A DNA stretch of 64,000 bases from Chionis minor. Its lineage: Eukaryota > Chordata > Aves > Charadriiformes > Chionididae. The notes under the pieces are model-generated. The model had not been told where the DNA came from, did no database searches, and worked only from the letters and a program-made list of their open reading frames with translations. Positions 11,377 through 24,708 of the stretch are shown here, in pieces; position 1 is the first letter of the stretch, and every line of letters begins with the position of its first letter. Location: assembly GCA_013398295.1 (NCBI GenBank), contig VZSF01008848.1, positions 62,001 through 126,000 of the forward strand, written 5' to 3'. Made by a program: the position numbers and the translations under genes.

Positions 11377-14300
11377 ATAAGAAGGAAAACAGGGAGACCT
11401 GCTTAACACTTAGCACTTCTGTCTTCAAAGTCACGTCTGAATTATGCAAAAGGCACATGCAGAACTCGGGGGCTGGGGCACGCTGATGACTAGCAGCCCA
11501 GCCTGTGAGCCCTTACCGTACCCCAAGGCACACGTGCAAGTGAACCAGAGGAAGATTTTATGAGTGAAGGAAGTTCTGGTGTTCTTCATTTTAAATAATT
11601 GAATCTGAAACTTCATTGTGTATTTTTAGTTCTACATGTGTGCACCACACATGCAAAATACTGCCACCCCTAACAGCTTTGCTTTTCAGTATCCTTATAG
11701 TCCTATTTTGGAGGTTCCTAAAATTTTCCTTATTCCTAGGCTTCTCTTTCACTGGAAAACTGCTTGTGGGTTTTCTACATCATGTCATCTTTTATGTCTG
11801 AATCAAAGAAATAAGTATTTATTTGTCCACAAAGACTCCCCCCATCTGTCCAAAATCGCAAGGAAAGTCAAGAGCTTGGCATTCTGTAGCACTGTGCTGT
11901 CCTTACCTGCTTTGGTTCTCAGTTCCAAACGTGATCATTTACTGAGCCAGTTGCCAATTATCTAACTCCTGCTTTGTTTTTACCTCCCTGCTCCCTGCCT
12001 TACTCTTCTTTCTGAGGATATTTTGTCCGGTATTTCAATGAAAGTATTTCTCTGATATTATAAACAGTCACAAAAACTGCATCATCCTATGCACAAAACT
12101 GCACATTCTTTTCCTAACAGTATGAGTCACTTTCTCATCTTTTCTTCTAGGTGGTGCTTAAATTTGCAGTATTTCTCGCTTGAGGTCCACCAAACACCAC
12201 AGAGGTTTCTCTTCTACCAGTAAACGAAACCTCATAAATTTTTAATGGCTATCATTTGGTGTATTCATTACTTCAAAGGCACTTCTACGATCTTACTGGA
12301 ATTTCCTTTCTTGAAGATACATTCATCAAAATTGTCATTACATTGTAATCATCACCGGGAAAGCAAAAGGTTGACTAGCTAGAGTATACGCTTACTCTAA
12401 CTGTAGGAACGCGGCTGAAAGATCACACTTAAGGATGTAAGCCTCAAGGGTGTACGCTCCCCTTCCGAAGCCTATCTATATAACAAAGTAATTTTGTAGT
12501 ATGCTGCTCTCACAGCCTGAGTCTGTGGGACATTTCTCATTCATCACACAGAAAATGGATTAATTTGTAATGAAGCCAACAAATCTGCAGCTGGTGCATG
12601 CTCCTTATTTGATGTCCTGTGCTTCTTTTTGTTCCTTTTCTCTAGTTCATAGAGACCAAATACGGTGTCCTTGGGTGAAACAGGAGACTGGGAGACTGCT
12701 GGGATCTTCAGGATTTGCAGTTTCCAGATGTTTTTACACAACTGTTCAAAATTGAGATGTTGGTTGTATGGCTTTCATTTTCTTTTTCTACAGTACTCTC
12801 TTTTGCTCCTTTGCGCTCCCTTCTCCCCCTTCTCCCCCCCCCACTTCCTTTGTGTGGTATTTGAGATGGCTTAAGGTAAGGGCACATATTGTCTATCCAT
12901 TTTTATTGTGGCTCTGGATCCAATCAGGAATGCTAGTCATTGAGTGAACATCTCTTATCTAGTAGCTTTTTACAAGCTTCTTTACGCTGTCTGAGTAGTT
13001 GTGTCTGTCTTTGGCAAAAATGTTTGACACTGCTGCATTGAATGAAACAGAAATTTTCAAATTTACTTCTGAACTCTGCTAATGAAAAGGAGTAATGTGA
13101 AAAAATAAGTCATTACTTTGAAAAGACCCCAATGGTGTGTGTCATAAAAGAGCCTTCAGATGTTCTTTAGTATGAACTGTATTTATTTTTATTACTTTTC
13201 CTAATATCTAATAATGAAACCTTCTATTTATGTGCTTCATCTTCAAAGTGCCTTGAAAACATGTTAACTGAACATCTGCAGGATTGGATGTCCTTCTACC
13301 ATTCAAAGTGTATCCCACTACTACACGAGATAATCTGATGTCTTAAATGATTCCAGCACAACTTTACCACGTGCCAGACTCCTGGGAGGATGATTTTGCT
13401 TCAACTTTAAACTTATGTCCTATTTGCCCAAAGGTTTGCAGCATGTTTTAGACATTCTCGGCTGTAGATTCAAATGTGCTATAGCAAAATAATGCCTATG
13501 TGTATGACATAAAAATGGAATTTGATTCTTTTGCAACTGGAGTTTTTTAATACATATTGCCTGGTAGCCTTAATCTCGGAATCACGCAAAAGTCTAGTGC
13601 AACACAAATGTATGTTAAGATCTTCCATTCCAGTTGGGCTTATTTACCTTGTTCTTCCTCCACTGTGAAAAATTTGCATTTTTACTGGTGGTTTAATTGT
13701 TCCATCACAATCTAGTTACAAGAATTTAACGCCTCCCTATTATGTGAGCTGGTCACACTCGTGGTCTTCTACAGGAGTCGAACTTTGCCTGTGTGGGTGT
13801 TGAAGGGCAGTTTCAAGCAAGGTAAGTGAGCAAAACTGGTTTGACTCTGTTGTAGAATGTTCCCTCCTCAGATGCAGACAGCAGTGCCTAAGGCTGCAGT
13901 GTAAGTCTTTAGTATCTAACAGTGCTCCTCCTTGCCACCTGACAGGCCCACCGTTTGTGATTGCCCTGTGTCACATTATCACCTCCCAGCTCCCACGTCA
14001 GAAGGATAACAGTGCTCCCAGATTCCCTGCCAGCGGAGTTGGCTATATTAACCTAGCAGTCACTTAGGGTGATTTACTGTGGTTTGCAGCTAAGGGGAGA
14101 GTATTAACAGGCAGTAAAGCAGCTTAAGAAGTCTGTAGCCTCCTCCGCAGCATCTCCCATAGATCCCTGTGCAGCAGTGGAGCTCAGGAGTGACTTTCTG
14201 TATCAGTGAGATCGCACTGCTGAAAAAGAGGATTCATGAACGTGTAATGAATTGATCAGTTTTGCTGTGGGACTTAACATTCGTTGGAATCTCACATTAC

Positions 14301-15323
14301 TCTTACATGGCGTATTAGTCTAGGTTCAGCAAAACCAAAACCAAAAACCCACGCAAAACACCAGTTTGCACAGAGTTTCAAAGGCAGAGCATAATAATTC
14401 GGCAAACTCAAATTTGGAGATGAACTTTCACCTCCTGCTCCTGAAGAGTTGTTCAGGGCCTATTTACCCTGTTTGGACCCATTTAATTTTTCTTTTTCTC
14501 TTGGATCCTTTGGTACTTGGGATTGGGAAATGGCAGATGAGTTTGTTTTATGGGAAAGTTTAAAGGAAGGAGTTCATGCACAGCACGTTATCAATCATGT
14601 CTTGTAAATATGATTACAGCATTTACACTGCATCACATCAAAAGCCAAATGTTATGTGACATCTCCACCGTCGTAAACTTTAAGGAAGCTTTTTTAAAGT
14701 ATAGCGATCCATCTCTGAAACTGGATGCCTGCTGTCAGCATTGGAAGCAGGAGCACTCTGATCTGAAAGTGCTGGTAGCAGAGGGTGCAAATGCCAAGCT
14801 GTCAGTGCTGGGGCTACTTAGGGAAGAACCAGAGATCCACTGTCACCTGCTCCGGTTCCAGTGAAGAAGTTTGGCATCTCTCCAGCTTTGCCTGTGATGA
14901 AATCGTTATGGGTGTCTTGCTACAGCATCTGGAGACTCATCTGCCTATCCTAGTAGGATTGGCTTTAGTTAATCTCATTGATATTTTATCCCGTAGGATT
15001 TGGGCTTTTTTTTTTTTACACAAGAATTTTAAAATGAGTGAGGCTTTTTGGATATTTCTATCAGGACTCAGCAAAAGTAAACTTTTTACTTTATGGATGG
15101 GGACCTGGATCTGAACAGAATCTTCGGATCTGAATTTTCACTTGTTAGTGAGAAGAATCTAAGTGCAACCCATTTCTGACTTACATTTTTGCTTGCTGTC
15201 ACCATCACCCAGTGTGTGCATCTGGCCAGTAGCTTTTATGCAAGAAAAAGAATGTGACTTTGAGGAACACAGTGACGGAGCATGGTTTATTCTTCACTCA
15301 TTAGCCACTCGTCAACTCCCCTG
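11377..15323. other. Gene-free stretch
   Basis: AT-leaning unique sequence. A short A/C tract lies at 14330-14362 and a C-run at 12835-12842. Nothing recognisable as a gene or transposon. Confidence 0.65.
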
Positions 15324-15348
15324 CCAAGGATTCTGGGTAACGTAGTCC
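15324..15348 (-). promoter_or_regulatory. ZNF143-like motif
   Basis: The minus strand reads GGACTACGTTACCCAGAATC followed by CTTGG. This resembles the ACTACAnTTCCCAnnATGC motif bound by ZNF143/ZNF76, including the upstream ACTAC half. No transcription start is recognised nearby. Confidence 0.35.
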
Positions 15349-17919
15349 ATGGGGCCTCTCCTTGGGGTAAACAGTGACAGATGGTTAACATTAGAGCTGT
15401 GAGAGATCGTGCTACAAAGAGCCCAGGGCACAGGAACCTAACACAATACAACTGCGCTCCAAAGAGCGGGCTGTGTGCCTGCCCTGTCTGCTGAGGCTGT
15501 TTCTCAAGAAGAGAGCCTGTGAGACTCTCCACAGCAGGACTTGTGGGCATGGGGAGGTGGAACAGGGACATGCACTGGGAAAGAAATCTCGCCTCTGGTT
15601 GCTGGTGCTGGGATCTGGGATGCAGGAACAATGGGAACAAAAATGGCTGGGAGCTGGGATTTCTATTCTAAAGGAAATTCCAATGGTTTGAAACAAAGCT
15701 TATTCCAAAACAGAACAAAATGCTAACATGCTCCCATCAAACCAAAGTCCGACAGGGTCCGATTGCTGGGGTAATAATGAAAAGAATTTTATTTCAGTAT
15801 TAGTGTGCTAGTTCTACAGAACTTTGAAAACTAAATTAAATTAAATTAGCCCATGTGATAGGTAGTGTCAATAATGTGCAACTATTTACCATTGTGCATA
15901 TATAGATTGCAGTGTTATATAAACTCAGTATTTCTTACAGTCGGGGTAACTAAAGCTTAATCAAAATGGAGCAATGTCAGTTACATTTGTCAGCCACTTC
16001 CTAATAAATTTGTGGAAGCCAGCCCATTCCCACAAAGCTTTCTGATACTGACAAACTGGATGTCTTTTAGTCTAAGTGGGGACACCAGCACCTATCATCT
16101 TACAGTTGTAGCCTAATGAAAGCAGTTCCTTTGCTACCATCTGTAGGAGGTCAAGAGCTGTCCTGATAGCCCCATCCCACACTGTTGTGCTATGCCCAGA
16201 TATTCAGGTTCATGGACCAGGATTTGGCATATTAGCAGTTTTCATATGAATTTCATTCTTCTCTTCGGTTTGGGAAGACAAAGTTCTGAGTTCTAGGCAG
16301 TTTCCATGGCACTGCTGCCTGATCAGACATCCGCTTCATCACTCATCACATCTCAGCAGAGTGCAGTGGCCTTTTCGGATCTGCTTGTTCCTAGGTACAA
16401 CCAGTATTAGACTTTTAGGTAACACCAACACTGTCACAGGCAAAGCTAATTTATCATAACTTTTCATTTTTGAAATATCTCCGGAATGACTATTTAGTTG
16501 TCCCTGATACATTTTTAAATTTTGTTGTACAATCCAAGACAAGAATTTCCTGTAAGGCAGAGTTCTTCCTTGATTTGCTCAGGGGCACCTTGGCACATCT
16601 CTTTGGAATCCAGCAGCTGGATCCAACAATTAGGAAAATGAAAACCATAGTTTTGTGTAAAGACATGTTTGCTTTGGCCTCATAACTTCTAGCAAATTGG
16701 CTAGTTTTCATTCCCAGCAAGCAGTAATGAGAGATCAATGGAACCTTCCTTATCTTTGGTTAGAACTAAACAGGAAGGATAGAGACCTGGATAAACCATT
16801 AAAACAGCTTTTAGCATAGCCTCTGTATCTAAACAAGATAAAAAGTCAGGACAGCAGTGATTTCAACAACTTGGTGTAAATACATTCTGTCCCTTCAGGA
16901 AGGAGGAGGTAGCCTGGATCTGCAACCAGAGCTCACGTTTGTGCTGGTAATTGCATACTTAGTGTCATTTATAGAAGGAACAGATGCTATAAATGGCTGT
17001 GGTGTCCCACTGGAAGTCACAAGGTATCACTGAAATCTGTACAACTCAAAAAATTCACCAAGGTGAACAGAGGCCTTTATGCACAGATTCCATACTAGGG
17101 CTTTTAATCAAGTCAGCAGTAACAATGGCTCTCTCTTGCTATCCAAAGTGGCTAGTGTCCACTGCACTATGAGCACACCCAAGCCACTCTGCATACCGAG
17201 AGCAGTGTACAGCTGTCCTGCTGGGAAGAAGTATGAACAAGTAGTGCTGGAGAAGCTTTGACCTCATTGATAGCCTATGAAATGCAGACAGACAGCAGAG
17301 GTGAGCACTTTCTCTCCTACCACAACATATAAATTGCCAGAGCTCCTTACACGATGTCCTATCGCGTGTCCTGCTCCATGTCTGTCCAGCAGCTCTCTGA
17401 GACACATCAGACCACCAGTGCTCCGGCTGATCTGTACACATCTGGCAACTGGATATTCCTTTCATCACGAACTACTATACTTACTGCCAAAGACCAACAA
17501 AATGAAGCTAGTTTTATCTAAAGCTGAGGTGGGTATGGTGGGCCAAGAGACCCTTTCAAAAGGTTCAGCAGCTTAAGCTGCTGGTAGAAACATAGGGTAT
17601 TTTGTAGCTTGAGAGTTCATCTAGATTTGTCACTGCTTCATGGTAGTCAAGAAACCATGGGTGAGGTAAACTATCATTTCAGTTCCATGTATTAAAGTTT
17701 TTTTTTTTGTCCTTCTTTCACTGTTGACACCATGGGAGAAATTCAGTTGCTTAAACATAGATATCTAGTGTAATTCTAGGTGCTATGGGGTGTCATACCT
17801 GATCACCAGCTGACGTCCCAGGTCTCCCACAAGTCTTTTACAAGGGTTCCAGGTGTCTGAGGGTGTCTCAAATCACAGTAGGTTCCTTCATGGAAGCAAC
17901 TGCAGTTGGCTGCAGTTGG

Positions 17920-17937
17920 ACTATGTCTCCCATGAGG
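17920..17937 (+). promoter_or_regulatory. ZNF143-like motif
   Basis: ACTATGTCTCCCATGAGG resembles ACTACATCTCCCATnATG; both the ACTA part and the CCCAT part are present with the right spacing, but the final ATGC is altered. Confidence 0.3.
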
Positions 17938-18777
17938 TACCTTAGCTATAACACCACTGCGATGGTGTAGAGGAATAGCTCTGGCTTTTTACCAATCCCA
18001 AGCTTTTATTAAGAGGAGGAAATTCACATATTATTGCAGAGGGATGAAAACACCAACAAAGAAAAGTTGCATAATTCTCTGTGCTTTTAGCTCATATTTG
18101 GAGAAGTGACTACTTCAAAGCCCTGCAAACAGAGCTTGCTGAGCCTCAAGCTCTGAGTGTTTATTGCCCAGCTTTCTGAGGTGCAGATGGCTTAATCCAA
18201 CCACAGACTTCGTCCTCCACCTCGCTCAGATCCATTCTTGCCTCCTTGGTAGGCAAGGGACCCATGGAAGTGGCAACTCTCTGCAGTTCCACTGAGGTCT
18301 ACAAGCAACCCTTTGCTAGGTCCCACTCCACGGTACACACTTGCTGTCTGGTGGTATCAGCCCTTTTCTTGCCAGCCACAAATTGCAAAGAGGTTAGCTT
18401 TGGGTGGCTGCCACCAGCGAGGTTCCTGCACAGCCAGCTTTGCACAGACGCTGCTGACTCTGCCCCTCCTCTCTCTGAAGTCAGCCCTGCACCATAGTTG
18501 TGGCTCCTCTCCGTGCTTGGCACAGGCTCTCTGTGTTGGGAACACAGAGCAAAACAAAGCCCTCTGCCACCTCCGGCTGAGCTTTTTAACTTTGTTACTA
18601 AGCCAAAAGCTGTCACTTGTAAATTCAGTGTCCTTCTGTAAGTATACTTAGAATAATAATCTATTAACAGTCAAAACATAAACAAGTTCCAACCAAACCT
18701 TCAAAACTCAGCAAGTGAACTTACCAGTAAGCATGTAAACGAAGACCTCCAGGGCTGTATTTTCTCCTTCTCTGGGT

Positions 18778-18867
18778 GAGAGATGGGTTTAAAATTAAAA
18801 CTCTCTCCTGCACCGAAAAGGAGACCTTTACCTCATATTCTCTGACTCTCCTTTAAACCCATCTCTC
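18778..18867. repeat. 16-bp perfect inverted repeat
   Basis: GAGAGATGGGTTTAAA at 18778-18793 is matched exactly in reverse complement at 18852-18867, with a 58-nt loop. A short TCTCC/GGAGA pairing lies inside the loop. No terminal target duplication was identified, so element identity is open. Confidence 0.9.
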
Positions 18868-21800
18868 CAATGTTTATTCTTTTCTCATCACTCCTGTCTT
18901 GAACTATTGTCCTCTACCATGCCTTCTGTTTGTCATGCCTGATTTAAATTTAAATTCTTTGGGACAGGGGAAATATCTGTATTTGTAAAATGTCCAGTAA
19001 ATTTATGGCGCTGTATAATTTATGATTGTAAGTGCAGGACATATTTCAGTTTGACATTCCAACTTATATTTTCAAAGCCATAAATAAAGTATTTATGAGC
19101 CAGATCTTGAACATTTTATTTTTAACATGTTATACTTGAATGTTTATTTCAAGGATGGATAAATATTGAAATAATGTGGGCAGAACATATTCCTCACTTT
19201 CTCCTTCTTCAGGCAATATTGAGTGGCCAATGCCCTCTTTACTGCCAGAAAAGGGATATTTTACTCTCCTTATGAGGATCCAGCATACTGTACGTCACCA
19301 GGGAAGAGTGAGCAATGACGGTTCCAGCTAAAAATGGCTTCAGAAAGGACAAACAATGACTCCCTTTCAAAAGCACTTGTGAACTAAGCTGATATACAGA
19401 AATATTATTTTGATATAGCACAGAGTGAGTATGAATGTTCATCTCTTAAGAAAATATTTGAGTGCAGCTGTTGCTCTCTTGTCCCATATGGTTATGCTTT
19501 TAAACATGGCTTGAACTTGAAGCATTTTCCATTAAAAAAAAAAAATTCTTTAACAAAATCCTTTTTCCACAAATAATATTCGCATGTGAGTCTCTGCTGC
19601 TGATATTTTTCTAATTAGTTAATCTCTTGACGCACAGTTCCCTTCTCCCCTTGCTCTGCATTATATGCATTTTATACCTATGGCCCTGAAACCTTCCCAA
19701 CTGGTTCAAGAGTGTGGAAAGGTTAGGCTGCCTTGGTTTTGCTCCAAAGGATCTTAACTTACCTATTGTGACAGAGCGTAAAGTCTCACAAACCAGGTGT
19801 GTTGCCTCTTCGTTACGGACTCAAATCAATCCTCCTGTGTTAATGTGCTCACTGACAGGATTTCCTGCTGTATTTGTGAGACTGTCCCAAACTCAGCCCT
19901 CCGCGTGGGCAGAGGCTGGTGTTAATGTATTGCTTACGTCCTTACAAAAAAGGAATATTGCTTTAAACATGGTAATGTGTCCATGCAATGGATTTGGGGC
20001 CACCTGCAGCATGGCTGAGACTGTACGTTAGGAGCTGGGCTTGCATCTGTACTGACAGTGAAGCGTGGCTGTAGACAGGTCATTTTCTTTTAAAGGTAAC
20101 GTTCTGCAGGGGATGTTAAACAGATGGCCTTTCCAGTAGCCATGCAGATGGAAGAAAAAATTGCACTGAGCCTCCCAAAGAAGATTGGTAGACCCTAAAT
20201 CTCACTGGCAAGGCAATTGCCTAGAGTGCTTGCTGCTTATCAAATGGCCTTCAGGAATGCCTTGTTTGAGCATCGCGTTATTTTAACGAAAGCAACGAAA
20301 ATAAAAGCAGTTTGTCTTCCTGTGTGTGATTTATTACTGCCTGAGTGAACAAGACGGATCCTGTTTCTGCATCTACTCCCATGGTGGATCTTTAGAAGGG
20401 AGATGAAACCATAGCCCTTTATCTTACTGGGTAATGCTGAAAGGGCTGTGATCTGTGACTGCTAAACGAAAATAATAACTGAATTGGTCGATTTCTGCTG
20501 TGCAAGAAATGCGGGTCGCAATGCGCCCATTGTGACATTAGGTACTAGATTTTGTGTTCCATTGAGCATCCCATATGACTAGTCTCTGACAGTTTAATAA
20601 AACCAATTTAGTACACCTGTAACCTTCTGCTATTGGCTGCTTCTAACCTGTGCGTTCCGTGTATGATGCTGGCAGAGGGTGGCATGAGGAATCTGATGAT
20701 GGCATTTCTCCACTACAGACTTACAATAAAAAATGGCTTGTGGTTAGGCAGTTACTGGAAAATATTACATTTCCTCATCTTTTTTTTTTTTTTTAATTCT
20801 CCTTTTGCAAGTGTTCCCTGCACTCGCTAACACTACTCTGAATCACGTGCATATCAATACACCATCTTTTCACAAGTGTTTGATGCCTGTAGCTTCAACT
20901 GCTTTCATGACAGAGCTAGGAGGTCAGCATTCAGGGATCTACAATGGTAAATGCACAGTTTGAAAGCCACCTTGAGAAGATGCAAAAAAGAGATCCAGAT
21001 GCTTAATATTAGCAGAAAAGATACCGAAAACAATGTTGTTACAGTGAGTAGTTAGGGAACACTTATTACTAGTATTATGGAGGACTAGCCAACAGAAATT
21101 TAGACAAGAAATTATGCCTTTTGCCACTTCCAAAAATCAAATGATAATGGGTCAAGCCACATAAATCTGTGAAACTACCTTAAATCAACAGTTAAAAATA
21201 TATAATAATGAAAGTTACATTCTTTTTATTTTTCTGTCTTTGTTTGAGGCTAGTGACTGCACTGCAGTTTTCAGACTTAGGAAGGCTGGACACTAGTCAC
21301 AAAAGACCTGCAATTCAGCAATTTAGGTGCTTGAGGCTTTAAGAGGATCCAAATAGCCTGAGGATCTGGATAAAATCCAGCATAAGCAACTTTAAAAAGA
21401 TAAAAGCAGGCTTTAAAATACCTGAAAATGCATCAGTAGCCTAGGTGATTAGATAAAAATTATGTCTGCATAATTATTATTTAAAAAAAAAAAGGAAAGG
21501 ATGAAGTCTCTGGTGTTCCCAGTCTTTATGTGTGATCCAGAGCCTGCTGAAATCATTGGTAGCACAGAAGAATTTCCAATACCCTTGGAGCCGGCTTTGA
21601 ACAAAGTCGTCAGTCAGAATGACAGGAAGGCTGGAACCATAGCCAGGGAAGCTGGAAAACACGAGGAAATATGGGCTTTTAGGGTAATCTTTGTGTATGT
21701 TTGTCCTTCCTATTCGCCACACAATCGACGCACAGATAGTGTTCAGCTACACAAGTGAGATCTTATTCCAATTTTGGGACCTTTCAGAACTTGCACATTC

Positions 21801-21995
21801 ACTGTCTTTTATTCAGAGGCAGAATAAATGTTCAAAGGATTCAGTATAAGCATGCCTTCAAAGGCTAAGTGCAAAATAAGGGGACATAAAATACATCTCC
21901 AGCTGAAGAACTACATCTTGTAAGACTGAAAATGAATATGACCAAGATTTAAAATGTGACACTGAAGAGTCAGAAATGATATATGACTATATATA

Positions 21996-22080
21996 AATAA
22001 AAAAAAACCAACAAAAAAAAACCCCATAAACAAAACCAAACAAAACCACCACAAAAAAACCCAACCAGCAAACAAGGAAA
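21996..22080. repeat. A/C-only low-complexity tract
   Basis: Irregular A-rich runs separated by CC, CCC or CCCC, with almost no G or T for about 80 bp. It sits roughly 200 bp upstream of the young CR1 copy. Confidence 0.9.
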
Positions 22081-22265
22081 ATCAACATGAATGTGAACCT
22101 CCAGTATTTGTTTCTACATGATGGAGGTCCAGTGGTAGGGTTTCACCCTAGAAATTCCACTCTTGCTGGTTAACAGGTGGCTTTCACGCATACTTTAAAC
22201 TCCCAAGCAGTTCCCTTAGCTTCCTTGGGACTAAGCAGAGGCTAAAGTTTCTTCATATATGTAAG

Positions 22266-22290
22266 GACTTGACTTGACTTGACTTGACTT
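22266..22290. repeat. (GACTT)5 microsatellite at a CR1 5' junction
   Basis: Five perfect GACTT units lie directly before the first recognisable base of the CR1 copy. The flanking AAG just upstream is compatible with a partial unit. Confidence 0.97.
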
Positions 22291-22702
22291 GGGAAAGGCT
22301 GAGGGAGTTGGGTCTTTTTAGTCTAGGGAAGAGAAGGCTGAGGGGGGAATCTCATAAATGTTTACAAATACTTAAAGGGAGGGTGCCAGGAGGAGGGGCC
22401 CAGTCTTTTTTCAGTGGTGCCCAGGGATAGGACAAGAGGTAAGGGGCACAAACTTGCATATAGGAAGTTCCAACTGAACATGAGAGGAACCTCTTTCCTT
22501 TGAGGGTGGCAGAGCACTGGAACAGGCTGCCCAGAGAGGTGGTGGAGTCTCCGACTCTGGAGACATTCAAAACCTGCCTAGATGCCATCCTGTGCAACCT
22601 GCTGTAGGCGAACCTGCTCTGTCAGGGGGGTTGGAGATTGGACCAGATGATCTCTAGAGGTCCCTTCCAACCGTTAACGTTCTGTGATTCTGTGATTCTG
22701 TG
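22291..22702 (+). mobile_element. CR1 LINE, 5'-truncated copy with intact 3' end
   Basis: Plus-strand CR1 covering the very end of ORF2 and the 3' untranslated region. It starts with a GGCTGAGGGAGTTGGG-like block and runs through the conserved GGCAGAGCACTGGAACAGGC and GATGATCTCTAGAGGTCCC stretches. It ends in about three copies of the 8-bp CR1 terminal repeat ATTCTGTG at 22679-22702. Length of about 410 bp and the 5' truncation are typical of a dead-on-arrival insertion made by target-primed reverse transcription. The close fit to the remembered avian consensus suggests a fairly young copy; the subfamily cannot be decided by eye. The copy begins exactly where a GACTT microsatellite ends. Confidence 0.95.
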
Positions 22703-24708
22703 ACTTTCCTGATTTCACACACAGCCGTGTTCCTCCCTGCCACAGACACACGGACTAGGGCATTATTGACACATCTGAACACTGCTCATTGCGCAGGTGA
22801 CAAATTTCTGCCTCTCAAGTCTGCAGAATTTTCTTGTTTGACTAGTTGACAGGCCAAGGAGTGACCAAAGTGTCTGGCTTGTTGCAGACCGGGCTACCCA
22901 GGTGTACTTCAGTCTCATCTCAGTGGGCAGTTTTCTTGCCACTGGCTGCTGTGGGGAGGTAGCTTGTGAAACCGATACTCAGCTCCTGGTCTTGCGAATT
23001 CTAAATTCTTGAAATTCAAATCACAGAAATCCTACAGACATTATCAATATTTCTGTAAGAGCTAGGACTACTTAATCATGATCTACTGACCACCAGAGTT
23101 CTTTATTTTCCCGGATATAGTGGTCTGAGAGAGCTTATTTTTCAGTGTAGCTTCCTGTTAATCCTAATTTTCATCAACATTGGGAATAGTGACTACATAC
23201 ATCTTCAAATATATGTAAAAGTAGTCACTATTGTGGTGTTTTTTAAAAATCCTTGCTGTCATTGTTCCTCTCTCTTGGGTTTTTTTCTGCAATCTTCTCT
23301 GGCCCCTGATTGTTCAGCTACAATAGCTGTATGCAATGTGTGTTTAGGTGTCTAAGAAAAGAACAATTTGTGCCCTCAGGAATGATGAAAGCATTTCTAA
23401 AGAAGCATTATTTAATCTTCTCATGCACATTGATGCGCAGACTTTTTTTAATTCTGAATTTGTGTTTTTCAGTCTTTATAATCTCTGTAAGAATTAGATC
23501 TGTGAAACTGACTTATTTATCTCTGATGCTGTTTGATCAGATTTCAACTGAATTTAATTCTGAATGTCTGTGAACCTTCATTGTTTACTGTTTGCAAATA
23601 TTGAATACCTGAGCTTAAGAAGAAAAACTTCTCACCCCTTGTGAAAGGGAAGGAAAGAATTTTAAATGAGCACTTGAATGCTTATTCAATAAAAAGGCAT
23701 TTATGCTCTTGGCTCTGGTGTGTGCAACTCAGAAGTCCTCACCAGCAGCAGCAGAATTGCATCTCAGTTTTAAATATGGAGGTTGGGGTAATCCTCTGTG
23801 TGAAAAAGCCATATGAAAGAGTTGCAATCCCAGGTACCTATGGAGCTGGGCAGTCTCTTTCCGAACTGCATAGACATTTAATCAGGGTGGCGTATATCAC
23901 CTCAGATGGGGCAAGGAGCTTGCATAATTAAAACCCTGCTTCTGCAGTGCACAGGGAGGACCTGAGCTTGCTATCAACAGCCGTAAAGGGTATCCAGCGC
24001 CTCAATATTCAGCACAGAGAGGTGTTTGTATAAATGTTCTATGTCACTTTCCTTTCCATAAGTGCCAGCAGAGTAGGGTTCGGTGCCCACAGACAGTGAG
24101 CACTTTCCACAAAGGCTTTACGCGGTGCACTGGCAGAATCAAGAAACATAGCCAAAGTCATCAGTGATTCCTCCAACCCCAGTTCCCTGTTCCCCTCCAT
24201 GATTCCTTACAGGCCTTCCAGGTATAACAGCCACCATAAAAAATTAGGCCTCTTAAGTGACAGGAAAGATCACAGGGTTGTATTCTTTCTTGAGCTTGCC
24301 CAACAACAGCCATCATCTGGCTAACCATCACCATGCAATAAGTAACTCAGATCAAAAAGCGAGTCGTATTTACCATCCTCTCACATCAAGGCAGACTAAG
24401 AAAGAGCTATTTATGTACCACTAAAACTAAAGCAATACAAAGATAATTTAGTCTAACATCAGAAAAAAATCTGACAGAAATTCCACTCTCAGGAAAGGCT
24501 ATTATCGTTATTCCTAGTTCAAAGTCCAGGAACACTAATGTATTTCAGCAGCTAATAAAATTACTCTCTGGGATTTTTTAAATTTGCAATCCACTGTGCT
24601 TATACGTTCCAGGGATAAAAAGGAAAAATACATCAATGCTTTGAAGAAACGCTGTCTAAAATGGAGTCATTCCATCTGAAAACAAATCAAGTGTGGGATT
24701 ATAAATAC
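22703..24708. other. Gene-free stretch
   Basis: AT-leaning unique sequence with the hairpin at 23185-23232. No partner exon for the candidate at 24709-24890 was recognised here. Confidence 0.6.
23185..23232. repeat. 48-nt hairpin with 12-bp perfect stem
   Basis: AATAGTGACTAC at 23185-23196 pairs exactly with GTAGTCACTATT at 23221-23232. After a small internal loop, TACAT can pair with ATGTA further in. The size is near that of a small pre-miRNA, but the stem is short and AT-rich. Confidence 0.88.

Larger units (their letters stand above)
15349..22265. other. Gene-free stretch
   Basis: Contains AAATT units at 15831-15848, the inverted repeat at 18778-18867 and the A/C tract at 21996-22080. 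Overlapping open frames of 83-112 codons on both strands at 18246-18651 match nothing known. No other structure was recognised. Confidence 0.6.

Noticed and set aside
15287..15640. 117-codon minus-strand open frame
   Set aside because: GC-richer local sequence lowers stop frequency; no homology recognised, and the plus strand is equally open.
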